A DNA stretch of 18,575 nt from CAYTLW01 sp964438735 (lineage in GTDB: Bacteria; Myxococcota_A; UBA9042). The notes below the pieces were generated by a model that had not been told where the DNA came from, did no database searches, and was given only the letters and a program-made list of their open reading frames with translations. The position numbers were made by a program, and so were the translations under genes. Below are positions 1 through 10,300 of the stretch, one piece after another. Position 1 is the stretch's first letter. Each line of letters opens with the position of its first letter. The DNA is taken from positions 1-18,575 of the forward strand of contig CAYTLW010000140.1 in the NCBI GenBank assembly GCA_964438735.1, given 5' to 3'.

Positions 1-1610
1 CGTCACCCCATCGCGACGACTCGAGCCAGGTAGCTTGCCAGTCTGGCGGCCCGATCAGCGGCTGTCACCGTTGGGATTTCGGTCGTGACCGTGGTCGGTG
101 ACGGTGGATCCAGAATTGGGCCGGCCCAGCTTGCCCTTCTCAAACAAGCCAGCATATCGGTGAACGAGGGCCGCAGGTTGCCGGCGTACCAGGGGTCTGG
201 CTGAAGACGTAGCTTGGTGGCCAGCTCGTGGCCATGCATCAAGTACCAGAGCACGACCAGGCTGTAGACCAGCATCGTCATCGGCGGCTGGCGTCGGACC
301 GACGCGGGCAGCTGGACCTGCGTGTTCTGGAAGCCGAGCTTTTGCTTGCAATCGGCGAAGGTCTGTTCAAGTGGCCACCTGCGGGCGTATCCGGTGACCA
401 CCTCGGGGTCGGCGACGCTGGTGTCGGTACAGATGAAGTAGTCGGTCTTGTAGATGCCAGCCGGGTCTTTGACGATCACATAGCGCAGCAGGCGGCCTGG
501 CAGGGAGCGGTAAGCCATGCCGACGTAAGAGGCGACGAGCACAGGAACGGCTTGTCCGTACATCGGAACGACGAACTGCTGGAAGGCGTCGGCGTTGGCC
601 TCTGCCCACTTTTCGGGACTGAGCAGCCGGTCACCCTTGACTCGATTCCGACCTCGTTGTCCCGGCTTGCGCGGGCCAGGCAGGGCATACAGCGCCGCAT
701 CGGGGCGACCGCGTGTGATGAACGAGACGTTCTCGACTTCACTGAGCACGGCGTGCAGCACCGACTTGCCATTGTAGAGGTGGTCGGCCAGCACTCGGAA
801 GCTCACGTGTGGGAAGCGACGAGCGAGCAGCAGGATCATCTCGGCGGCGAGCTCGGTCTTCTTCGGCCGCAGGCCTTTCGGCACCGGCTCGGTGTCGGGC
901 GTGGGCGTGCAAGGTCGCAGTTGGTCATCGACGACTTCGCGGTCGGTGAGCCGAACTCGACGACGGGGCTTGACGCCCTGTCTGCGGCGGGCGCGCTTGC
1001 GGCGCTTGTCGGATGCGGCGTCCTTGCGCCCTCCTCTGGTCGGCCCCTGGAAGAGCCGAAAGAGTACCGGCAAGGCCCAGCCCGTTGGGGCCAGCGACGA
1101 CGCCGTGACATGGACGGCCAGCACGACGTAGACATGACCGTAGCTGTGAAAGGTGCGCCGCCCCCGGGATAGCAGCGGGTCAGCGTGCATGGAGCCGAGT
1201 GCCACCTTCTTGCCGCTGCGGCGGCACAGGGTGTCGTCGAGAACAAGTTCGATCTCGTCGACATCGCACAGCTTCATGGCGAGCCCCAGCAACACGATGC
1301 CGACAGCATCCAGCGACCACTGTCCGTGTGAGAAGAAGCGGTAGTAGCTCACGAAGTGCTTGGTCGCCGCCGGGCCGGCAGCCCTGAGCATGTCTGTGAT
1401 CCGATGGTCGCCCATGGCGTGGACCATGCCGCTGACGAGGACGACGAAGTTGTCGAAGGACGGTGCGGTGAAGGCGCTGCGGAACTGGGATAGCAGAACG
1501 AGAAACGATGCGGTAAGAAGGACGTCGGGCATGGGGCGCTCCTGAGTGACTTTGCGTAGTAACTCAGGATCTTAGGGGCTGCCCCCTGCTCGTTCAAGAA
1601 ATGCGCTGTC
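1..1610 (-). mobile_element. Insertion sequence, IS4-group (YREK), cut by the left window edge
   Basis: The segment is defined by a full-length DDE transposase plus a short leader. The 3' end of the element lies outside the window, because the transposase stop codon is only 2 bases from the edge. Terminal inverted repeats and a target duplication therefore cannot be tested. The right boundary is an estimate: between the transposase start and the next gene (1533-1688) I see only a small AGGGG-CTGC-CCCCT hairpin at 1574-1587, and nothing that fixes an end. Confidence 0.5.
3..1532 (-). CDS. Transposase, DDE type with IS4-group YREK signature
   Basis: This 509-residue protein would catalyse cut-and-paste transposition of its own element. 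The catalytic pattern is visible: an acidic LVLDDT around D99/D100, LADHLY with D250, and then Y382-x2-R385-x3-E389-x6-K396, which is the exact YREK spacing of the IS4 group. A very basic linker (about residues 168-200, rich in R and K) separates the first two catalytic blocks. The ATG at 1532 is preceded by AGGAG (1539-1543) with 6 nt spacing, which supports this start. The reading frame is intact and the catalytic residues are present, so the enzyme may be active. The family within the IS4 superfamily (IS4, IS701 or a relative with a DDE_5-type domain) cannot be settled from sequence alone. Confidence 0.9.
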   Translation of the reverse strand: MPDVLLTASFLVLLSQFRSAFTAPSFDNFVVLVSGMVHAMGDHRITDMLRAAGPAATKHFVSYYRFFSHGQWSLDAVGIVLLGLAMKLCDVDEIELVLDDTLCRRSGKKVALGSMHADPLLSRGRRTFHSYGHVYVVLAVHVTASSLAPTGWALPVLFRLFQGPTRGGRKDAASDKRRKRARRRQGVKPRRRVRLTDREVVDDQLRPCTPTPDTEPVPKGLRPKKTELAAEMILLLARRFPHVSFRVLADHLYNGKSVLHAVLSEVENVSFITRGRPDAALYALPGPRKPGQRGRNRVKGDRLLSPEKWAEANADAFQQFVVPMYGQAVPVLVASYVGMAYRSLPGRLLRYVIVKDPAGIYKTDYFICTDTSVADPEVVTGYARRWPLEQTFADCKQKLGFQNTQVQLPASVRRQPPMTMLVYSLVVLWYLMHGHELATKLRLQPDPWYAGNLRPSFTDMLACLRRASWAGPILDPPSPTTVTTEIPTVTAADRAARLASYLARVVAMG

Positions 1611-1688
1611 TGGTACACGTCACAGCGGGCCTTGATAGTCGGGCCGCCCGGGGGGACGCCAGCCTCGGGCCGACGTCCCCAAATCCAG

Positions 1689-2051
1689 TCAACTGAAGCG
1701 CTGGATGAGCCGCGTCAGCATCGCAGCAACCCGCCCGGCCAGATGCACGACCTCGCGGGCCTCGTCATGCGGCACCAACCCGAGCACTGCGGCCAACTCG
1801 GCCGCCGCAGCCGTTTCGCTGCACTCTCCTCGCGCCTCAGAGAACCGCGCTCTCTTGTTGCCGGCTGTCCTCCGCCCGGCGCCTTCGCCGATCAACAGCA
1901 CCGCTGCGGTGGATGACCGACGCAACTGCGCCGCGAGGTCCCGGTCTCCGGTGGGAATGCTCTCGGCCAGACGTCGGCCCTTTGTCGCCAACTCCACGGC
2001 CACATTCCAGGCATCGAGCTTGTGATGGGGAAAGGGGTATTTCGATTGCAT
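1689..2051 (-). CDS. Four-helix-bundle protein, S23/23S rRNA intervening-sequence type
   Basis: The product is 120 residues and all-helical in appearance. It matches the four-helix-bundle family first found in 23S rRNA intervening sequences and related to the Avd accessory proteins of diversity-generating retroelements. Family marks are the N-terminal HKLDAWNVAVELA helix, the central LAAQLRRSSTAAVLLIGEGAGR block (canonical form QLRRAxxSIxxNIAEGxGR), and the following RFSEARGECSE helix. The frame is open well upstream of the chosen start, but the ATG at 2051 has a strong GGAGGAG (2055-2061) directly in front and begins the conserved domain. Residues upstream of it would be translated from the repeat cluster and look non-coding. 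No rRNA gene or reverse transcriptase is in view, so this is an orphan copy. Its molecular role is not known in such settings. Confidence 0.8.
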   Translation of the reverse strand: MQSKYPFPHHKLDAWNVAVELATKGRRLAESIPTGDRDLAAQLRRSSTAAVLLIGEGAGRRTAGNKRARFSEARGECSETAAAAELAAVLGLVPHDEAREVVHLAGRVAAMLTRLIQRFS

Positions 2052-2436
2052 AGACTCCTCCTTGGCGCCGGAGAGCGGCGCCCTCACTGCCTGCGGGTGG
2101 CGATCGGAGGCGACGGGGAGGAGGCGGTCGACGAACAGCAAGGCCCGCGTCACGCACACGGGCGTCGGATTCGTGGTGGTGCTCGCCAGTCGTTCGTCGT
2201 GCTCGCCTGTCGATTGGCGTATCTCGTGCTCGTATTCCGAGCTCGACACGATGCCAACTTCGACGAGCACGACCACGTCTCTTACGAGCACGAGACACGA
2301 CCACGCTATTGACGAGCCCGACACGACGACTGGCGAGCACGACGACGAGGAAGCGACACGGCACGCCGGCAACGCCGACGTCGGCTACCGACGCGGCGAG
2401 TTTGCAGGTGAATGCTGAGGTGCCTCTATAAAACCG
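2052..2436. other. 385-bp intergenic region without a recognisable gene
   Basis: This stretch separates the stop of the 633-residue lipoprotein from the start of the four-helix-bundle gene. It holds the inverted-repeat cluster at 2175-2342 (listed separately) and the ribosome-binding site of the four-helix-bundle gene. The translated frames crossing it are low-complexity (S/V/R-rich) and look non-coding. No terminator with a U tract was seen after the lipoprotein stop, only a short GAGG-TG-CCTC palindrome at 2417-2426. Confidence 0.6.
2175..2342. repeat. Dyad-symmetric cluster of CGAGCACGA / TCGTGCTCG repeats
   Basis: Exact TCGTGCTCG occurs at 2197-2205 and 2224-2232, with a one-mismatch copy at 2177-2185. 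The reverse complement CGAGCACGA occurs at 2264-2272, 2285-2293 and 2334-2342. The orientation flips around a CGAGCTCG palindrome at 2238-2245, so the whole block is a loose large inverted repeat. The outermost arms share an exact 15-bp inverted match, GTGCTCGCCAGTCGT at 2179-2193 and its complement at 2326-2340. The cluster lies directly upstream of the four-helix-bundle gene. Confidence 0.7.
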
Positions 2437-4338
2437 CTAAAGTCGAGTCTTGGCCTTGGCGCCGCCGCACTTGGCCGCCGTGCAGGTCTCGACGGTGCAC
2501 GGTTTGCCGTCCCCTTGGCAGGGCGTGCCGTCCTTCTTGGCCTGGGTGCTGCAGGTGCCGGTCTTGGGCTGACAGGTGCTGGCCTTGCAGGGCCCGGACT
2601 GGCCTGTACAGACCACGACGGTCGCTGGATCCACCACGCAGACGTTGTTCTTGCAGACCAGCTTGCCATTGCAGGCGTCGCCATCGTCGAGCTTGGCGCA
2701 GTCTGCATGGGACTGGCATTGGCAGGTGCTGGCGCCACCGACGCAAGCGGCCTTCTGGCAGACATCGCCCTTGGTGCAGGGGTTGCCATCATCACACTTG
2801 GCAGAGTTGGCCGGATGAACGCAGCCGCTGACCTTGTCGCAGCCGTCGTTGGTGCAGGGATTGCCATCATCGCAGTCTTTGACCTTGCCGGCACAAACGC
2901 CCTTGTTGCAGGCGTCGGCGACGGTACAGGCGTTGTTGTCCTCGCATGCCTTGCCGTTCATGGGCACGTTCTTGTGCTGGCACTTGCCGTTCTTGGTCGC
3001 GCAGACATCCTTGGTGCAGGGGTTGTCGTCATCGCAGTTCTTGGCCTGTCCCTGGCACCAGCCACCCTTGCATGCCTGGGACAGGGAGCAGGGGTTTCCG
3101 TCGTCGCAGTAGGCCCCATCGGGCAGTGTCGTATTGCTGCAGGTGTCGGTGATGGGATCGCAGGCGTCCTTGGTGCAGGGGTTGTCGTCCTCGCAGAGCT
3201 TGAACTTGCCCTTGGTGCAGACGCCGTTGTTGCAGTCGCTGGCTTCGGTGCAGGGCACCCCGTCGTCGCATGGTTCGTCGCTGATGGGATCGTACTGGCA
3301 GCCGCCGGCCCAGGCGTCGCAGGAATCGATCGTGCAGGCCTCGTCGTCGTCGCAGGTGTTCTTGGCGCCGGCCTTGCATGCGCCCTCGGCGCAGGCATCT
3401 CCCTTGGTGCACGGGTCGCCATCGTCGCAGGTGCCAGTCACCTCCGCGTAGGTGCACACCGCTGCCTCCTTCGGATCGCAGGCGTCCTGGGTACAGGGGT
3501 TGCCGTCGTCGCAAGCGGCCTCGTCGGTCTGGCCATCGCAGTCGTTGTCGATGCCATCACAACTGTCCACGGCGCCGGGTACAGCCTTGCAATCGGACAA
3601 CCCGCTGCCCTGGCAGCGCCGCTCACCGCCACAGCCCTGCGGCAGGATGCAACTGGTCACCGCGCCGAGATACGTGGCCAGCGGGGAGCAGGCGCAAGGG
3701 CTATCGGCTGTGCCGCCGTCGGGTCGGCAGAGTTTCAGCGACGCGCCCTCGAGGACCTCCTCCTGGCAGGCATATCCGCCCGGGCAAGGCAGCACGCTGC
3801 AATCGGTGGCGCAGAAGTGGCCCGCGGCGCCGAAGGACAGGCAGCGGTTGTTTGATGTGCCCACCTCGCCGGTGCAATCCGGGTCCCCGGTACAGGGCAT
3901 GCAGAGGATCTGCGTCGGTGGCACGCAAACCGGCACCGGGTTGTCGCCGGCGCCACTGAGGGATTGGCAGATCCAGCCACCGGTGCAGCCATCGCCGCAG
4001 CCGGGCGCACAACCGGAGGCGTCGGCAAAACCCAGGCAGACGCCGCTGTCGCACTCGGTGTGCAAGGTGCAGGGCTCCAGGGTGGGGATGGGGCCGATGT
4101 CGGGCGCGATGGTCACGTCGTCGGCGCTGGCATCGGCAGGCCCTGCCGTATCCGGAGTGACCGCGTCGAAGCCGCCCGGCACGTCGATCGACGTCGGGTC
4201 CCCGTCGACCAGCCCGCCGTCCTCGCCGCCATCGATGCCTGTGCCCGCTTCCTGTCCGCCCGTGGCATCTACCGAAATCGTGCCGCAACCAATCGAGGAC
4301 GCCAGGAGCGCCAACAGGATTGGTCGTGCTATTCGCAT
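2437..4338 (-). CDS. Cysteine-rich surface lipoprotein with MopE-like motif and CDDGNPCT repeats
   Basis: This is a 633-residue predicted exported lipoprotein. It has a short signal peptide (MRIARPILLALLASSIGC) with lipidation expected at C18, then a G/D/A-rich linker to about residue 88. A cysteine-rich head follows at 90-250, then a MopE-like acidic motif SCDGIDNDCDGQTDE at 259-273. About a dozen C-D-D-G-x-P-C-T type repeats fill residues 275-625. A segment at 538-596 (CQCQSHADC...DDGDACNG) closely matches one in the neighbouring 2529-residue protein (residues 364-426). The ATG at 4338 lies inside the 3' end of that upstream gene (10-nt overlap) and is preceded by AAGGGA (4341-4346), so translational coupling is likely. 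The protein ends abruptly within a repeat (KAKTRL), with no C-terminal module, which suggests truncation. No enzymatic domain is visible; a surface scaffold or calcium-binding role is only inferred. Confidence 0.82.
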   Translation of the reverse strand: MRIARPILLALLASSIGCGTISVDATGGQEAGTGIDGGEDGGLVDGDPTSIDVPGGFDAVTPDTAGPADASADDVTIAPDIGPIPTLEPCTLHTECDSGVCLGFADASGCAPGCGDGCTGGWICQSLSGAGDNPVPVCVPPTQILCMPCTGDPDCTGEVGTSNNRCLSFGAAGHFCATDCSVLPCPGGYACQEEVLEGASLKLCRPDGGTADSPCACSPLATYLGAVTSCILPQGCGGERRCQGSGLSDCKAVPGAVDSCDGIDNDCDGQTDEAACDDGNPCTQDACDPKEAAVCTYAEVTGTCDDGDPCTKGDACAEGACKAGAKNTCDDDEACTIDSCDAWAGGCQYDPISDEPCDDGVPCTEASDCNNGVCTKGKFKLCEDDNPCTKDACDPITDTCSNTTLPDGAYCDDGNPCSLSQACKGGWCQGQAKNCDDDNPCTKDVCATKNGKCQHKNVPMNGKACEDNNACTVADACNKGVCAGKVKDCDDGNPCTNDGCDKVSGCVHPANSAKCDDGNPCTKGDVCQKAACVGGASTCQCQSHADCAKLDDGDACNGKLVCKNNVCVVDPATVVVCTGQSGPCKASTCQPKTGTCSTQAKKDGTPCQGDGKPCTVETCTAAKCGGAKAKTRL

Positions 4339-7300
4339 GTTCCCTTGGCGTTGCAGGTGGCGCCGGGACCGCAGGCGCCACAGGTGCCGCCACAACCGTT
4401 GTCGCCACATTCCTTGCCGGTGCAGGCCGGCGTGCAGCCGACCCCGCAGGTGCCGGCGGCGAAGTTGCACTTCTGGCCCAGCGGGCACAACCCACAGGTG
4501 CCGCCGCAACCGTCCGGGCCGCACTTCTTGTTGCCGCAGGCGGGTGTGCACTCCTTCAGGCACTGGGTCTTCCAGTCGCTGCAGCAGATCTTCGACTCGG
4601 GGATGCCCGTGGACTTGGCGTAGAGCACGCAGTAGGGGCCGCAGAAGCACATGGGTCGGCCGGTGCCGTCGAAGCGCCACTGGCCGCAGCGACCGGTGCA
4701 TGGGGAAGGCGCCGTGCAGACACCCTTGGCGCGATTGCAGGGCTTGTCGAAGGTGCAGGTGCAGTTCTTGCCCGGGATGCATGCCTTGGGTTTGCAGACC
4801 CCGCCGCAGCCGTCGGGGCCGCAGACCTTGCCGGTGCAATTCGGCTTGCAGGCCACGCATTGACCCTTGGTGCAACTCTCGCTCTTGTCGCAGCGGCCGC
4901 AGACGCCGCCGCAGCCATCCCAGCCGCACTTGCGGCCCATACATTGGGGCTGGCAGAGGCGCTCGCCGGTCCGGCCATTGCCCAGCTGGCCATGTTTGTT
5001 GGCGCCCCAGCACCAGGGGTTGCCCGACCCATCCAGGGCGCAGTTTGTATCGCCGCCAGCGGCCAGGTCCTTGGCGCCCTTCAGATTGGCGCCGAGTGGC
5101 CCGCCCATGACGATCTTGACCGTGGCGCCGGCCAGCTCACCATAGCGGCCCAGCTGTCGTTGATTGGCCGCTCCCCAACACCAGACGCTGCCGTTGGCCT
5201 TGCGGATGCAGCTGTGCCGACCGCCCAGGGCCAGCTGCGCGGCGCCCGCCGCCGCCTTCACTGTCACCGGAGTGGGCACCGTCAGGGTCTTCAGGCTTAC
5301 CTTCACACCTACCTGGCCGGCCATGTTCTCGCCCCAGCACATCACCCCGCCGAGGCCGTTGCGAGCGCAGGTATGCCGGTCGCCGGCGACGATCTCGACC
5401 AGGCCGAAGGACTTGGCGATTTTGAGCGGCTTGGCCCACGGAATCAGGCTCGTCTTGCCGTCGCCCAGGGCGCCGAATGTGCGGTCGCCCCAGCACCAGA
5501 CCGCGCCCTTGGTGTCCAGCGCGCAGGTATGTCGCATGCCGGCGGTGATGGCCTTGGCGGTCAGCCCGGCGACGGCCTTGGGAGCGGTGCCGATACCGCC
5601 GGGCAGACCCCGTCCGAGCTGGCCCTTGTCGTTGTTGCCCCAGCACCAGACCTTGCCGGCCGCGGCGATGGCGCAGGTGTGGGCCGCACCTGCAGCCAGG
5701 GCGCCCATGCCGAAGAGCGCGCCCACCTTGGTCGGCTTGAGCTTGAACTTGACCAATTTGCTGCCGATGCCCAGCTGACCGCTCATGTTGCTGCCCCAGC
5801 ACCAGACCTGCGTATTGACCAGGGCGCAGCTATGCTCCTCGCCGGTGGCGATGGCGGTGGCCTTGCCCAGCCCCTCCACCTCGGTCGGTACCAGCTGGGC
5901 CTTGAAGTTGCCGGTGCCCAACTTGCCCCAGGCGCCTTCGCCCCAGCACCAGGCGTCGCCCTGTTTGCCGATGGCGCAGCCGTGGCGGCGGCCCATGGCC
6001 AGCTTCTTGGGCGCGGCGCTGGCGGTGGCGCCGCAGGCGGCCTCAGGGCAGCTTTTGCGGGCGCCGCAGGTGGGATTGCAGTAGGTCTCCGCCAGCTTGA
6101 CGCAGGCCTGGCTCCACTCCTTGGTGCAGCACTTCGGCTCGCGCAGGCAGACACAGGAGGCGGTGAACTCGCTGTCGCAGAATGGCGTCTTCTTGGCGGC
6201 GCAGCAGGAGCCCATGTTGCGCGGTACCTGGCAGGCGGGTCCGACCCAGCCGAAGTTGCACTTGCAGATGCCGTTGCTGCAGGTGCCGTGGCCGCTGCAG
6301 ATGGTCTTGGGATCCTTGGGATCCTTCTGCGGACACTTGGCGTTCTTGGGCGTGCACTTCAGGCCGTCGAAGCCGAAGCGTGGGCACTCGTACCAGGGTC
6401 GGCAGGCCTGGGCGCTGGTCAGCCCGGGCGGTGACTCGACCATCTCGACCACGCTCATGCACTGCTTCTGGCAGTCAACCCGCTGATCCATGCGTTTGCA
6501 CAGCCAGGGGATGTCCGGCTTGCCAAAGGCGCAGTCGCCGCCGTCGAACCCGAACGTCGCGCAGCGCAGGTCCGGCCCACGCACGCGCTCGAACTCTGGC
6601 GGGGTGAACGCCGGCAGGACCAGGTCCTGGTTGCCGTCATTGCAGATGTGGTTGCCCAGCACCCGATCCAGGGTCACCCGGTCGAAGCAGTCGCCGCGGC
6701 AGTCGCGGACGGAATTCTCGTCCGGGCAATCGGTGCAGTCGCCGCCATCCCAGTCATGCTCGGCGCACTTGAGGTGCGGGCCCAGCTTGACCCCGTGGTC
6801 GCAGGTGCCGTTGGCCTTGAGCTTCTCGTCTACGCAATTGCCCAGGCAGTCGCGGACCTGGCCCTTCTTGGCGCAAGCATGGGGTTTGGCGGTGCAGTTC
6901 TCGGGCACCGGGCCCTTGTAGATGACGCTGTCGCCATTGCCGCCGATGTCTTCGACGATGAGCTGCATCCAGAGATCGCGCAGCTCCATCTTCTCGGCCA
7001 CTTCGAAGGGCGTCCCGTCTTCCTTGTAGCAGAACCCCGTCTTGCCCTTGGCGTAGTTCTTGCCGTCAACGTCCAGGCATTGCTCGATCTGCTTGGTGGT
7101 CCACCACTTGAAGTAGGGCACCTGCGACAGGCGCAGAAAGCGGAAGGTGGTGTCCTTGGCCAGGTGCTTGGCGGCGATGGCCGGGGCCAGCTCGCGGCCG
7201 TGTTTGCTGAAGAAGAAGGCCGGCTTCTCGGCGCCCGTGCGGCGGGTGACGTGGGGCACCAGCATGGACGCGGCGTCGGGCTCGACGGCCGAGATGCCGT

Positions 7301-10300
7301 AGGGCTGGCGCACATAGAGCGTCTGACTGATCAGCGCCTGGTCGCTCGGGTCCAGGTCGATGTGCCAGATGGCCGGCTGGGAGTCGAGCTTGGGATCGCA
7401 CGGGTATTTGGGTTTGCCCAGGTCGTGATTGGGGCTGCAGGCGTCGCCCGTGCCGTCCTTGTTGCTGTCCTTCTGGTCGTCATTCTTCGTCCAGGGGCAG
7501 TTGTCGACGAAGTTGACCGCGCCGTCGTTGTCCACGTCGTAGTCCAGGCAGTCGGGCACCTTGTCCTTGTCCACGTCGCTGTAGCCCTTGTCCTTGGACA
7601 GCAGGCAGGGACAGGTGGAGCTGCCGCCGAGGAAGTAGTCCACCGGCACCTCGTTGTGATCGACCTTGCTGCCCAGCGTCCGCCGGGTGAAGAGCAGCGA
7701 CCGACCCCGTGGATGCTCCGCCACCAGCACATACTGATCCCACTCTGCGCTGATGGTGCCGTCGGCGGCGATCTTGCCGGCCACCCGACCGAAGAACTGC
7801 GGATAGGTGGTCTTGGTGATCTGATCTTCGGGCGGCAGGCCGATCAGGCGGGACTGCATGGACGAGTTGAAGCCGAAGCGCATGTAGGCCCGGGCGGCGT
7901 TCTTGGCCGTATCCGGGTGCATCTTGGCGCTGACCTTGATGACCCCATCCTTGTCGCAGTCGACCGTCACCTCGCCGGCGACGCCATAGGTCTGGCTCTG
8001 GCAGGCCGCCGCGTTGTTGACCACCTTGCAGCCGAAGGCGCAGCGCTCTCGCTCCTGGAGCAGCTCGGCGTCGTCGCAGCTGACCTTCCAGTCCCCCTGG
8101 CAGTAGGTGCCGGCGCTCTTGCCCTCGCATGGATTGAGCGAGCTCATCACCTTGAGGCTGGCCAGCGCCGGGCCCAGGTTGGCGTTCTGGGGGCACCCCT
8201 TGGTCTTGAACAGCGCGCTGAGCTTGATCCGGCCGGCCGCCTGCATCTGCGGGGTCAGGGCGATGATGGCGCTCTGCTTGTTGGGCTGCAGCAGCTTGCT
8301 CGGTCGCACGTAGTGGACCGGCAGCCAACCCGAAGGCACGCCTGGTTTGACCTCGAAGTGCATGTCCAGCTTGAACAACGAGGTGTCTGCCCACTTGGCC
8401 AACGGCGGCAGCAGCAGGGCGATATAGAGCAGCTTGTGGCCCTTGATGTTGATCCACGGCGAGGTGGCGCGGCTGTTCAGGGGCTTGTTCTGCTTGCAGC
8501 CCAGGGTCTTGCCGTCGTTGAAGTTCAGGCTGCAGTCGTTGCCCAGCCCACGCGGGAAGAGGTCCACCCCCCAGGTGGCCTCGCTCACGCCGTCGCCATG
8601 GAAGTCCTTGAACACCCACATGGCGGCCGTGCTGCTCGTGCAGCCGAAGTCTTCGATGTAGGGCAGCTCGACCTCTTCGTCGCCGGTACCCATGCCGCCG
8701 ATGGGGCCATCGCCTGCCTGACCGATGCCCTTGGGTTTGGGCGGCTTCTTGGTCGGGCCGTCGGCCGGCCAGGGCAGATCCCACGGGAATTCGACGCCGC
8801 TGCCCTTGCCCTCGGCGCCCTCCTCGGCGTGCTCGAAGGTGGGCTGGTAGTCGATCTTATCCGCTTCGGTGAAGAAGTTGTTGATCAGGTCGCGCCAGCT
8901 GCCGACGCCGGTGATCTTGCCGTAGTCATCCTGGTACCAGTCTTCCAGCGGCGGGTAGTACAGGGCCAGCCCGGTGGCCTCGCCGGTCACGGTGCCGGTC
9001 ACCTGGTGCAGCACAGCGGCGTCGATGGCCTTGAGCAGGGTGTCCTTGTTGCCGGCAAGTTCGGGCATCAGGTCGGCGGCCCGCTTGGCCAGGTCGCCCA
9101 CGTCGATCATGAAGTAGGCGTCATCGGGGTTCGATGAGCGGCCAAACTCCTGCACCGTGTCGCGGCTCTGGGCGATCTTGGTGACCAGGGTGGTCAGGTT
9201 CTTGCCCAGGGCGGTGGTGATGGCCTTGACCGCGTCGTCGACGGCCTGAAGCTTGCTCAGGTCCACCAGCGACAGCGTGATGGACGTGGCCCGCTTCTGC
9301 TCTTCGGCCTGCTTGGCGAAGCCGTCGACAATCGCCTTGCCCACGTCGACCACCGGCGTATTTGGCGTCTTGGTGACCAGGTCCAGCACGGCGTAATCCC
9401 AGCCATGGCCCGGCTCCAAATCCTCGCTGGCCAGCAGGTAGTCGGCGTAGGGCTGCACGGTCAGCGCGGTGCTCACCGAGCCCATCAGGCAGGCATCGAA
9501 GCCCACCAGGTCGAGTTTGCTGACCTTGGCGCCGGCGAGGCCGTTCTTCAGCGCGGTGCCGATCTCGTCCAGGCTGAGCGAGTCGGCGTTGGCGCTGGAG
9601 TCATCGCCGCCGAATCCCTGCCAGGCGTGGCCGTGATTCCACAGCACCAGCACGTTGCGATCGGATTTGTAGGTGCTGGCCGCCCAGGCGATGAACTCCT
9701 CGAGGTGCTTGGCATCGCCTGTATTCAACTCGCCCAGATCCTTGACCTGGCTGAGCTTGCCTTTCTGTATCAAGAGCCGGCGCGTGGTGTCGAAGTCGCT
9801 GATCCCGGCCACGCTCTTGGACGTGTAGCCCGCCGAGCGATCGAGTTGGATGGCGAAGTTCAAGCCGTCGCTGGCGGAGACCTTCAACATCTCGTTGATG
9901 TCGTCGATGGCGTTCTCTTCCAGGTTGTTGTCGGCGGCCATATAGACCATCACCAGCCAGGTCTTGTCCTTGCTGTTGCAGCCGGCGATGGCCTCGTACT
10001 GGCAGCCCTTGGCCTTGTCGCAGCTGTCCTTGGTGCAGGCGTCGCCGTCGTCGCAGACGGTCTGGCTGCCCGACTTGCAGGTGCCGCCGCTGCACACGTC
10101 GCCGCTGGTGCAGGCGTCGCTGTCGCTGCAGGGCGCGTTGTTGGCGGTGAAGCCGCAGCCGGTCTTCTTGTTGCAGTTGTTATCGGTGCAGGGCTCGCTG
10201 TCGTCGCAGATTTTGGGTTTGCCGGCGACACACTTGCCACCGCTGCAGGCGTCCTTGACCGTGCACACGCTGCCGTCGGCATCGCAGGTCGCGCCGTTGT

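Noticed and set aside
2052..2372. N-terminal extension of the four-helix-bundle protein to 2372
   Set aside because: It would translate the inverted-repeat cluster into low-complexity S/V/R sequence, whereas the ATG at 2051 has a strong ribosome-binding site and starts the conserved domain.
2417..2436. GAGG-TG-CCTC palindrome as a terminator after the 633-residue lipoprotein
   Set aside because: The stem is only 4 bp and on the transcribed strand it is not followed by a U tract.
4339..5013. Upstream extension of the 633-residue lipoprotein to position 5013
   Set aside because: The extension is out of frame with, and fully inside, the giant gene. The ATG at 4338 starts a proper signal peptide with SD and lipobox.
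4320..9137. Long plus-strand open frames (4320-6434 and 6648-9137) opposite the giant lipoprotein gene
   Set aside because: They are antisense frames kept open by high GC and by the repeated codons of the real gene. Their products are A/G/L/V-rich low-complexity sequences without domains, starts or ribosome-binding sites.
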